Assembly (NCBI GenBank): GCA_947053345.1
Contig: CAMRSM010000002.1
Span: forward strand, 122,307-186,306
Direction: 5' to 3'
From: an uncultured Lachnospiraceae bacterium
GTDB lineage: Bacteria; Bacillota; Clostridia; Lachnospirales; Lachnospiraceae
DNA: 64,000 nucleotides
The translations under genes and the position numbers were made by a program. The notes beneath the pieces were generated by a model that was not told the DNA's origin, did not search any database, and worked only from the letters and a program-made list of their open reading frames with translations. This document shows, piece after piece, positions 34,851 to 42,126 of this stretch. Every line of letters starts with the position of its first letter. The stretch's first letter is position 1.

Positions 34851-35040
34851 TTTTTAGTTCTGCATATGTCCTTCCAGCACCACATCACGCGGAGGAATTT
34901 TTATTCCGCCGTGCTCCAAAAAATCCCTCCGGGCACTGTACGGACATATGCGGTTTTTTAGTTCTGCATATGTCCTTCCAGCACCACATCACGCGGAGGA
35001 ATTTTTATTCCGCCGTGCTCCAAAAAATCCCTCCGGGCAC
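34851..35040. repeat. 86-bp exact direct repeat (two copies, 18-bp spacer)
   Basis: Positions 34851-34936 and 34955-35040 appear identical base for base. The second copy ends exactly at the stop codon of the AraC-like gene (35041), and the first ends 17 bp before the ATG of the 300-aa gene. On the minus strand each copy can form an imperfect stem around AATAAAAATT and keeps one frame open, ending DVVLEGHMQN then stop. A 10-bp inverted pair GCATATGTCC (34862-34871) and GGACATATGC (34942-34951) spans the first copy. Origin and role are unknown. Confidence 0.85.
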
Positions 35041-35925
35041 TTAATCTTCCTTCTTCCTCACGGGGATATAGATTTCCTGCGAGTATGTCCGGCTTTCCTC
35101 CACATAGGTTTCAAATTCATAACCGCCCGTGCGCTCGTATCCGCTTTCCGGCAGCCAGCAGGTGTTGATGTACCTCCATGTTCTTTGTATGGTATCAACA
35201 AAAGCAGTATGCCCGGAGGGTCTGGTCGCAAATACGGCATAGGTTCCCCCGGCAATCGCCAGCGTCGTGGTTCCCGCCGTGTCACCAATGGCATCCTCCG
35301 TGCGGATACCGATGTAATAACACAGTGCCCTTTTCTCACAGTCCCAGATGCTTACCCCATAATCCGGAACGGTTCGCCCGCCTGACAGGCGCTTTGATAC
35401 CCCGCCGCAGTTGTATTTGTTCCAGAACCGCGGAAAAAAGTCCTCGTCGCTTAACAGCGCAGTCAGAGAAAACGGGGCAAGCTCCACCAGATCCGGTTCC
35501 GGCATATCTTCCCATCCGGCAGCCACGCCCTTTATACCACATGGCATTTCTGTCTCTGACTGTATCACAAACTTCGGGTACAGGCGGAGGGAATTCTGCA
35601 TCCGCCGGTATTCGGTAGGCAGCACGCCATGCTCCGACTTGAACGCGCGCACAAAATTTTCTTTCGAATTAAACCCGTACGCAAAGGCGAGGCTGGCAAT
35701 GCTGCCTTCATACCGTTCAAGCTGTTCCGCAATTTCCGTCAGACGGCGCTTGCGGATATAGTCCGCGGGGGTAAGCCCGACCACCTCCGCAAAAATGCGG
35801 ACAAAATGGTATTTGGAATAGCCCGCGGTCCCGGCAAGTCCCTCTATTGTGAGCGGCTGTGTGAGGTTTTCCTCGATATAGTGAAGCACATGCCATATGC
35901 TCTCCCTGTAATCCAGAAATGCCAC
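35041..35925 (-). CDS. AraC-family regulator with GyrI-like effector domain
   Basis: A 294-aa transcription factor. Two AraC helix-turn-helix units fill residues 1-105: LTIEGLAGTAGYSKYHFVRI, then IASLAFAYGFNSKENFVRAF followed by the conserved GVLPTEYRR. Residues about 125-290 form a GyrI/BmrR-type small-molecule-binding domain (IAGGTYAVF, WLPESGYERTGGYEFETY). Such proteins usually activate neighbouring genes in response to an amphipathic or cationic ligand. The start is probably GTG 35925. The likely target is the downstream 300-aa gene or itself. Confidence 0.9.
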   Translation of the reverse strand: MAFLDYRESIWHVLHYIEENLTQPLTIEGLAGTAGYSKYHFVRIFAEVVGLTPADYIRKRRLTEIAEQLERYEGSIASLAFAYGFNSKENFVRAFKSEHGVLPTEYRRMQNSLRLYPKFVIQSETEMPCGIKGVAAGWEDMPEPDLVELAPFSLTALLSDEDFFPRFWNKYNCGGVSKRLSGGRTVPDYGVSIWDCEKRALCYYIGIRTEDAIGDTAGTTTLAIAGGTYAVFATRPSGHTAFVDTIQRTWRYINTCWLPESGYERTGGYEFETYVEESRTYSQEIYIPVRKKED

Positions 35926-35988
35926 CCCCGTTTCCCATGTGTTTTAACTGCTTTCCGGTGACTGTCCCGACATATCCTTACAACAAAA

Positions 35989-35997
35989 AGTATAGCA
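35989..35997 (-). promoter_or_regulatory. Possible extended -10 promoter of the AraC-like gene
   Basis: On the minus strand TGCTATACT is an extended -10 (TGnTATACT) about 65 bp upstream of the GTG start. No good -35 is found at 17 bp, which is tolerated by extended -10 promoters or may indicate activator dependence. Confidence 0.4.
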
Positions 35998-36038
35998 TTT
36001 TTTCCGTATCCGGTATTGATAATTTTTGCGGAATTTCT

Positions 36039-38495
36039 TCACGGATTCTGCTCCTGCCCTGCCGCGATCACCGACACAAGGTAAAAATCTTTCTCCGCCC
36101 CTTCCGTGATACGTATTTCGACGGTGTGCGGCACACTGGCATCCAGCCCGTCCGCGATGTTGTGAAGATAAAGCCAGTTTCCCCAGCCGTTTGGGTAATT
36201 TCCGTCCAATGCCACCGGATGTTCTTCATCGCCGTCGATCACCGCGACGGCAAGCGGAGCGCCGAGGGCGTTGGTCTTTCGGTATTGCAGCGAAATCCGG
36301 CTGCCATAAACATTTTCAAATATAATGGAATCCCCGGCATTCTTCGCGGTATAGCCATTCTTAAATGTATCCGTGATCCCGCTCTGCTTTGCCTCATCCT
36401 TTACAAAACCATTGCACACCGGCGCTGTATTGCGGCTGTCATAGCGCTTTGAGGCCAGGCTGATGAGCCCTTCCCTTTTCTCCGAAAGTACTGCCGCCGC
36501 ATCGCTATGATAAGTCCCGTCCTTCACCTTCCCCAGAAAATACGTGACCAGCTCCGCACCGTAGGCATGCCCCTTATCGTTTGGATGGATCATATCGGAA
36601 GAAATATCAGCCGCCGCCAGACGTTTGAAACCAATCTCCTTGTAAATGCTGTCCTTCATGCTGACTGCCGGGATGCCGTAAGCCTTCGCCACAGGGTTGT
36701 GCACTCCCTGTGCGTTGATGCCGCTGTCATACTGCACCATGTTTAAAACCATGACCGCGGTATCCTCCCCGCCCTTCTCCAGGATCAGACGCAGCAGGCT
36801 CTCGTAAGTCTCCCCATAAAAATTCGACGCTTCGTCATTGACAGAAAATTCCACGACCACGAAATCCGGCTCATGGGACAATAAATCTTCTTCCACGCGC
36901 GCGCAGGCAAACTGGGATGTCGTCGCCCCAATCCCCGCGTTCACATATTCAAATTTTGCCTGCGGGAACGTCTCACACCACCAGTCATAGACAAGCTTTG
37001 CATAACATTTGTCTCCGCTTGAAGCTCCTGTTCCCTGCGTGATGGAACCGCCGATAAAGCCGATGGTAAATTCCCCGCCCGCCTCAGCGCGCTCCATCAG
37101 CTTCTGGATATTATAGGTATTGCCGACATTTACGACGGCGCGCTCCTGATACGGGATGTCCTCCTCATTGATGCGCTCCTGCCCGTAGATTTCGCCCGTC
37201 GTCCCAAACGCCAGAATATGGAAGTCCTTCTCCGTGCTGTCTTCCTCCATGCGGATTTCCACTTCATGCTCGCCCTCCGTCACTTCGTTTAATACAAGCG
37301 CAGTCTGTGGGTTGTTCCAGCCGGACGGTGAATTGGATGCGATCTTTGCGGTCAGTTTCCCATCTACATATATCTCCGCCGTGCCAAGCCTCTCATTGTT
37401 TGCTTCGCGGTAGAGCAAAAGCAGGTTCTTGCCGCGCATGGTAAATTTTAGTCCTTCCCCGCCTTCCTTGCCCCAAATCCAGTTGTTCTGGAAATGCATA
37501 ATGTTGGAATTTGATTCCGTAAAACCGCCACACTCCGCCAGATATAGGTTCTTGGTATTATAAAAATTCATACCAGAATACGCATCGCCGAACTTTTTGC
37601 AGGCTGTGTAATCCACTTCCTCGTCCAGTTCCTGCTTCGTCATGATTTCCGCAAATAGGCACTGAATAAATTCTGATATATAAGTGTGCCCCTGATTGGA
37701 CGGATGTGCCTCATCCTGCGCGTAGTCCGCCCAGGTAAGTGTCCCATCCGAAAGTTCCTGCGAGAGAGCCGCGTCCACCGAGATCATCGGGAGCCGGTAT
37801 GCCTCTCCGACGGCAGCCATATGTTCCTCGCAGGTATACCCATTTTCGAGCACCGTAAAAAGCAGGATGACCGCCGGCGCTGTTTCCGAATTGACGATGC
37901 GCGCAATCAGGCTCTCATACATCATCTTACTCACCGTATCTGCCCCGTCGTTGACTGCAAATTCCACAAATACCAAGTCGGGCGCTGCATCAAGTACATC
38001 CTGCTGCACGCGCAGCAGCCCGATCGTGGAGGATGTGCCGGAAAGCCCCGCATTCACATGTTTGATGTTATTGTTCCCGAATACCTTCTTTAACCATGCA
38101 GTCGTCTTATAGGCATAATTTTGTACGGAGTTTACGAGATAGCCCTCCGTGATGGAGCCGCCGAGATACGCGACCGTGACTTCTTCCCCCTCCTGCATCC
38201 GCCAAAAAACCTGCTGTAAGCGCCTTGTATTGCCCGTAGAACGCACGGAGCGCTTTGCCATCGCGGAAGCGTTCCCGTACGTGTCATTTGCCGCCGCGAG
38301 GATATCGTCCGAGAGGGAAAATGTCCCGCCCGCAGGCGTTTCCTCATCCTGCCTGCCATCCTCCTGCTGCCCAAGTACCTGGGTCGGTGTCGGGTCAGCC
38401 GCCGTCTCTTCCCCCGTCTTTCCCCCGCTGCAGGCAGTAAAGAAGAGTGCTGCTGCAAGCACAACCACAAGCCGCCCTGCCCATTGTTTTTTCAT
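36039..38495 (-). CDS. Lipoprotein with two SGNH esterase domains
   Basis: An 818-aa exported protein. Residues 1-22 are a lipoprotein signal ending in FTAC, followed by a Thr/Pro/Gln linker. The first SGNH domain has the serine block YLGGSITEGY (Ser about 114), an asparagine block, and HPSNQGH. A beta-rich linker domain follows. A second SGNH domain (GFIGGSITQGTG, GIGATTSQFA, HPNDKGH) and a C-terminal beta-domain (VAVIDGDEEHPVAL) come after it. The second half parallels the esterase at 47679-48938. A role in removing acetyl groups from beta-mannan outside the cell is inferred from the locus; CE2/CE17-type enzymes do this in Roseburia. ATG 38495 has AAGGGG upstream. Confidence 0.87.
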   Translation of the reverse strand: MKKQWAGRLVVVLAAALFFTACSGGKTGEETAADPTPTQVLGQQEDGRQDEETPAGGTFSLSDDILAAANDTYGNASAMAKRSVRSTGNTRRLQQVFWRMQEGEEVTVAYLGGSITEGYLVNSVQNYAYKTTAWLKKVFGNNNIKHVNAGLSGTSSTIGLLRVQQDVLDAAPDLVFVEFAVNDGADTVSKMMYESLIARIVNSETAPAVILLFTVLENGYTCEEHMAAVGEAYRLPMISVDAALSQELSDGTLTWADYAQDEAHPSNQGHTYISEFIQCLFAEIMTKQELDEEVDYTACKKFGDAYSGMNFYNTKNLYLAECGGFTESNSNIMHFQNNWIWGKEGGEGLKFTMRGKNLLLLYREANNERLGTAEIYVDGKLTAKIASNSPSGWNNPQTALVLNEVTEGEHEVEIRMEEDSTEKDFHILAFGTTGEIYGQERINEEDIPYQERAVVNVGNTYNIQKLMERAEAGGEFTIGFIGGSITQGTGASSGDKCYAKLVYDWWCETFPQAKFEYVNAGIGATTSQFACARVEEDLLSHEPDFVVVEFSVNDEASNFYGETYESLLRLILEKGGEDTAVMVLNMVQYDSGINAQGVHNPVAKAYGIPAVSMKDSIYKEIGFKRLAAADISSDMIHPNDKGHAYGAELVTYFLGKVKDGTYHSDAAAVLSEKREGLISLASKRYDSRNTAPVCNGFVKDEAKQSGITDTFKNGYTAKNAGDSIIFENVYGSRISLQYRKTNALGAPLAVAVIDGDEEHPVALDGNYPNGWGNWLYLHNIADGLDASVPHTVEIRITEGAEKDFYLVSVIAAGQEQNP

Positions 38496-38582
38496 TTCAT
38501 ACCCCTTTTCCGCATACCGCAGTCTTTTTTGCGGCTCTGCTCTTGTTTTTTCTGTACGGATATCTGCTTTATCACCCAAATA

Positions 38583-38611
38583 ATTATATATCATGGTCAT
38601 GGAAATTGCAA
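38583..38611 (-). promoter_or_regulatory. Promoter of the double SGNH esterase gene
   Basis: TTGCAA (38611-38606) and TATAAT (38588-38583) are 17 bp apart on the minus strand, giving a leader of about 80 nt before ATG 38495. TTGCAA resembles the TTGCAT -35 of the GH130 operon promoter at 50298-50326. Confidence 0.7.
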
Positions 38612-38642
38612 GGTCAGTGCGGCAGAGCCACCGTCTTTGGAC

Positions 38643-38662
38643 AAAAAAAGGGGGATGCCCCC
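38643..38662 (-). terminator. Rho-independent terminator after the XRE regulator
   Basis: On the minus strand GGGGG-CAT-CCCCC is followed directly by TTTTTTT, about 60 nt after the XRE stop. An outer AAAAAGGGG may extend the stem. Confidence 0.7.
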
Positions 38663-38720
38663 TCACAGGTTTGTCCCCTTTTTGCCCCGAAAAGAACCTA
38701 TTAAAAAACGACCTGAAACC

Positions 38721-39095
38721 TTAATCCTCCTGCATCCCTTTCAGTTGTCTGTCATACTGCACCAGAATCTTCTTCGCGCTGCAAAAAACCTCTTCCAGCA
38801 TCAGCATCTGCACCTCCGTGCAGTCCGTCAGCTGGGATGCAATCTCTTTTAACACCATGCCCCGCACTTTCCCTTCCGGATTTACTTGGTCAAACAACAG
38901 TACATCGGGCATCACACCCAGTACATTGGCCAGCCCGACCAGTACCGGGAGGCTGAATTTTGTCTTTCCGGTTTCGATGTTGCTCATATGCGGAACCGAA
39001 ACACCAACCTGCTCCGCGAGCTGTTCCTGTGACATATTCCGCTCCTTGCGGAGCTGTTTTACTCTTTTTCCGATTGCCGTGTAATCAACTTCCAT
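38721..39095 (-). CDS. XRE-family transcriptional regulator
   Basis: A 124-aa protein with an N-terminal Cro/CI-type helix-turn-helix (IGKRVKQLRKERNMSQEQLA, then VSVPHMSNIETGKTKFSLP) and a helical C-terminal half of unknown role. ATG 39095 follows GGAGGG; 14 upstream codons are ignored. It has its own terminator. It lies between the esterase and the phosphohexomutase, but nothing shows that it controls the mannan genes. Similar small XRE proteins are common in Lachnospiraceae. Confidence 0.88.
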   Translation of the reverse strand: MEVDYTAIGKRVKQLRKERNMSQEQLAEQVGVSVPHMSNIETGKTKFSLPVLVGLANVLGVMPDVLLFDQVNPEGKVRGMVLKEIASQLTDCTEVQMLMLEEVFCSAKKILVQYDRQLKGMQED

Positions 39096-39242
39096 GCGAT
39101 CCCTCCAATAAATAATCTTATTGGATAATGTCTCCAAGTGAAATAAGCTTACGCCATAATTTCAAAGTATTTTATTAAACCGCAGGATAATGTTATAAAC
39201 CAAGGCAAAAGTTTAAAGTCATATTTTTATATTGTCAGTTTA

Positions 39243-39287
39243 AAAAGGCATCTGCCGCGAACCGGAATCCGCTGGCAAATGCCTTTT
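39243..39287 (-). terminator. Rho-independent terminator after phosphohexomutase
   Basis: Arms AAAAGGCATCTGCC (39243-39256) and GGCAAATGCCTTTT (39274-39287) pair with one mismatch. On the minus strand the stem is followed by TTTTTAAA, 32 nt after the mutase stop. Confidence 0.75.
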
Positions 39288-39318
39288 CATCCTTGTTTCT
39301 TTTTCTTTTGGCTACCGG

Positions 39319-41043
39319 TTATTTCGCCAGTTCCATCAGCGCGTCCGTCAGCTTTTGATTCTTCGCCTCGGCATCCTCAAAGCTATCACCCTTGACACCG
39401 ATGTAGAACTTGATCTTCGGCTCCGTGCCGGACGGCCGCACGCAGACCCATCCGTCATTGTCAAGGTCAAAATACAGTACATTCGATGCCGGGAGCCCTG
39501 TCTTTGTCACCTCGCCGGTCGCAAGATTCTTCACCGTGTCCGCCTTGTAATCGCGGAATGCCACAACCGTATAATCACCAAGCTTTTTCGGCGGGTTGTT
39601 GCGGATCGTCTCCATCATCTCCTTGATCTTGCCCGCGCCCTCGACACCCTTTAAGGTCAGGGTCTGCAAACTTTCCTTGAAGAAGCCGTACTTGTCGTAG
39701 ATCTTAAGCATCTGATCCCAGAGTGTGAGCCCCTGCTTCTTGTAGTACGCTGCCGCCTCACACAGCATCATGACTGCCACAACGGCATCCTTATCCCTCG
39801 CATGCGTGCCGATCAGGCAGCCGTAGCTCTCCTCAAAACCAAACTCGTAGGTTCCGTGGCCGCTCTGCTCGAACAGCTTGATCTGCTCGCCGATATACTT
39901 AAAGCCTGTCAATACTTCGATCAGCCGGATGCCGTACTCCTCTGCCACTTTGTCCGCCATATTGGTGGAGACGATCGTCTTAACGAGCACACCGTCCTTT
40001 GCAATCGTGCCGAGCGCTTTCTTCTGGCTTAAAAGATACTCACAGATGAGCATGCCCGACATATTGCCGGTAAAGGAATGGTACTCGCCCGTCTTTGAAT
40101 CCTTCGCGTAAACGCCGAGACGGTCCGCGTCCGGATCGGTAGCGAGCACAAGCTCCGCACCCTTTTCCTTCGCGAGTGCGAGTGCGAGTGCGAATGCCTT
40201 CGGATCCTCCGGGTTCGGGTATGGAACAGTCGGGAAATTGCCGTCCGGCTTCTCCTGCTCCGGTACAACGTAAACTTTCTCAAAGCCAAGCTCCGCGAGC
40301 ACGCGGCGCACCGGGAGATTTCCCGTGCCGTGCAGCGGCGTGTAGACAATGCCAAGATCCCCGCCCATCTCTTTTACGACATCCGGGTGGAGGACAAGTT
40401 TTTTCAGCGTCTCAACATACGAATCGTCGATCTCCTTGCCGATCACATGGTAAAGCCCCTTCTCCTGTGCTTCCTTGCGGCTCATCGTTTTTACGGTGTT
40501 GAAATCGGTCACATTGTTGACCTCGGTGATGATCAGTTCATCCTTCGGGTAAGTGATCTGCGCTCCGTCCTCCCAGTAAACCTTGTAGCCGTTGTACTCC
40601 GCCGGGTTATGGCTCGCGGTGATCACCACGCCCGCGATGCAGCCAAGCGTGCGCAGCGCATAGGAAAGCATCGGGGTCGGGCGCAGGGACTCAAAGCGGT
40701 ATGCCTTGATGCCGTTGGCGCACATGCACAGTGCCACCTCCTCGGAAAACTCGATGGACATATTACGGGAATCATAGGCGATAGCAATGCCCTTATCCTG
40801 GCCGCCCTCCTTGATGATAAAATTCGCCAGGCCCTGTGTCGCCTTGCGCACCGTATAGAGGTTCATGCGGTTCGTGCCCGCGCCGATCACGCCGCGCAAG
40901 CCCCCCGTACCAAACTCAAGGTCACGGTAAAAGCGGTCCTCGATCTCCGCGTCATTGCCCTCAAGCGCTTTTAACTCTGCCCTTGTCTCTTCGTCAAAAT
41001 AAGGGTTCTCGCACCACTGCTTGTACTTCTCCAAATAGTCCAT
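39319..41043 (-). CDS. Phosphoglucomutase/phosphomannomutase
   Basis: A 574-aa alpha-D-phosphohexomutase. The phosphoserine loop is TASHNPAEYNGYKVYW, the metal loop is DPDADRLGV, the sugar-binding loop is FGFEESYGCL, and the C-terminal phosphate-binding loop is RPSGTEPKIKF. It interconverts hexose 1- and 6-phosphates in the cytoplasm. In this locus it would turn mannose 1-phosphate released by the GH130 enzymes into mannose 6-phosphate, as reported for the Roseburia mannan locus. The ATG at 41043 (MDYLEKY) is preferred over one three codons earlier that is too close to the AAAGGA site. Confidence 0.93.
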   Translation of the reverse strand: MDYLEKYKQWCENPYFDEETRAELKALEGNDAEIEDRFYRDLEFGTGGLRGVIGAGTNRMNLYTVRKATQGLANFIIKEGGQDKGIAIAYDSRNMSIEFSEEVALCMCANGIKAYRFESLRPTPMLSYALRTLGCIAGVVITASHNPAEYNGYKVYWEDGAQITYPKDELIITEVNNVTDFNTVKTMSRKEAQEKGLYHVIGKEIDDSYVETLKKLVLHPDVVKEMGGDLGIVYTPLHGTGNLPVRRVLAELGFEKVYVVPEQEKPDGNFPTVPYPNPEDPKAFALALALAKEKGAELVLATDPDADRLGVYAKDSKTGEYHSFTGNMSGMLICEYLLSQKKALGTIAKDGVLVKTIVSTNMADKVAEEYGIRLIEVLTGFKYIGEQIKLFEQSGHGTYEFGFEESYGCLIGTHARDKDAVVAVMMLCEAAAYYKKQGLTLWDQMLKIYDKYGFFKESLQTLTLKGVEGAGKIKEMMETIRNNPPKKLGDYTVVAFRDYKADTVKNLATGEVTKTGLPASNVLYFDLDNDGWVCVRPSGTEPKIKFYIGVKGDSFEDAEAKNQKLTDALMELAK

Positions 41044-41200
41044 GCTCCACATCTTCCTTTCTTAAATTTAATGTTCTGTACGTGCTCGCGGCTATGTGCC
41101 GCGGCTATGCTAATATCATACCATAACTTCCCGGAAAAATCTAGCGTTTTTGTGTTTTGTGCAAAAGGCATCCCGCAGGCCGCAGCCGCCTCTTACCGTC

Positions 41201-42064
41201 TTACGACAAAATATAACAGTTATTTTCCTGCGAGACCAAAAATCCCGTATCCAAATACAGGGCAAGCGCGTTTTGGTTGTCCGCCTCCACGACCAGGTCA
41301 AGGCTTTTTGCGCCAAACTCCGAAAACGCCTGTTTTGCAAGATGGTTCAGCACCGCCCTGCCATACCCGCGCCCCCGGACATCCTCCCGGACTGCTATGA
41401 CCTCCGCCGTGGCCCGCTCCCCGCCCTTTGTCTTAAGGACACCGTAGGCGGCAAGCCCCGCTCCATCTGCGATCACGTAAACAAACCTGTCCGCCCAGAG
41501 CCCTGCCAAAATATCCCTGCCGGAGCAGTAAACCCCGGGAAAAACCGCATCGTGGAGGGCAGCAAATGCGTCCCTTTCGCCGTCCTGTACCTTCCTTGGC
41601 CACGCCGTTAACGAGCCCGGTTCCACCCAATCCTGCCGTTGCAGCACAAGGATATATTCATTGACCTGACGTTTTGCCCCGGCCTGCTCCAAAAACTGTC
41701 TGCAGTCCGCATTTTCCTGCGGGAAGAAAAATGTGCAGGCCACCCCCTGCCCAAGCCTGCTCTTTGCGGCAGAGCAAAGCGCCCCTGCCGCTTCCTGGTA
41801 CGCCTTGCCGGTAAGCCCAAGCATCAGGGAGCAATCCGCGTTCTTTTTCTCCGCATCCAGATAACCATTCCACAGCCCGACCGGTCTCCCGTCCAAAAAA
41901 CAGGCATGGCCGTATGGCATGTTGTGCTCAAAATCTCTCCGTATCTCCGCTTTCCCCGTGCAGCAAAAAGCGCTCGCCGTTTCCCTTTTCCCATTGAGCC
42001 TCTCGGCGAGCTGTGCCAGCTCCTCCAGATTTTCCGGGGCAAAAGGCAAAATTTTAAAATCCAT
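41201..42064 (-). CDS. GNAT acetyltransferase with two GNAT-like halves
   Basis: A 287-aa protein. The C-terminal half (about 160-287) is a standard GNAT domain with VIAVREDVRGRGYGRAVLNH and ALALYLDTGF. The N-terminal half contains YGHACFLDGRPVGLWNGYL and CSLMLGLTGKAYQEAAGALC, which follow a degenerate GNAT outline. ATG 42064 (MDFKILPFAPENLEEL) follows AAAAGGAG. It lies downstream of the PstS-like lipoprotein and upstream of the mutase. The substrate is unknown and no direct link with mannan metabolism is seen. Confidence 0.85.
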   Translation of the reverse strand: MDFKILPFAPENLEELAQLAERLNGKRETASAFCCTGKAEIRRDFEHNMPYGHACFLDGRPVGLWNGYLDAEKKNADCSLMLGLTGKAYQEAAGALCSAAKSRLGQGVACTFFFPQENADCRQFLEQAGAKRQVNEYILVLQRQDWVEPGSLTAWPRKVQDGERDAFAALHDAVFPGVYCSGRDILAGLWADRFVYVIADGAGLAAYGVLKTKGGERATAEVIAVREDVRGRGYGRAVLNHLAKQAFSEFGAKSLDLVVEADNQNALALYLDTGFLVSQENNCYILS

Positions 42065-42126
42065 CGTCCATCTCCTTTTCACAAATACAGAAACCGCTGA
42101 CATTGAAGGAAGCAGTCCCACTTTTC

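Noticed and set aside
39136..39242. Possible divergent promoter between XRE gene and mutase terminator
   Set aside because: AT-rich but without a -35/-10 pair at acceptable spacing.
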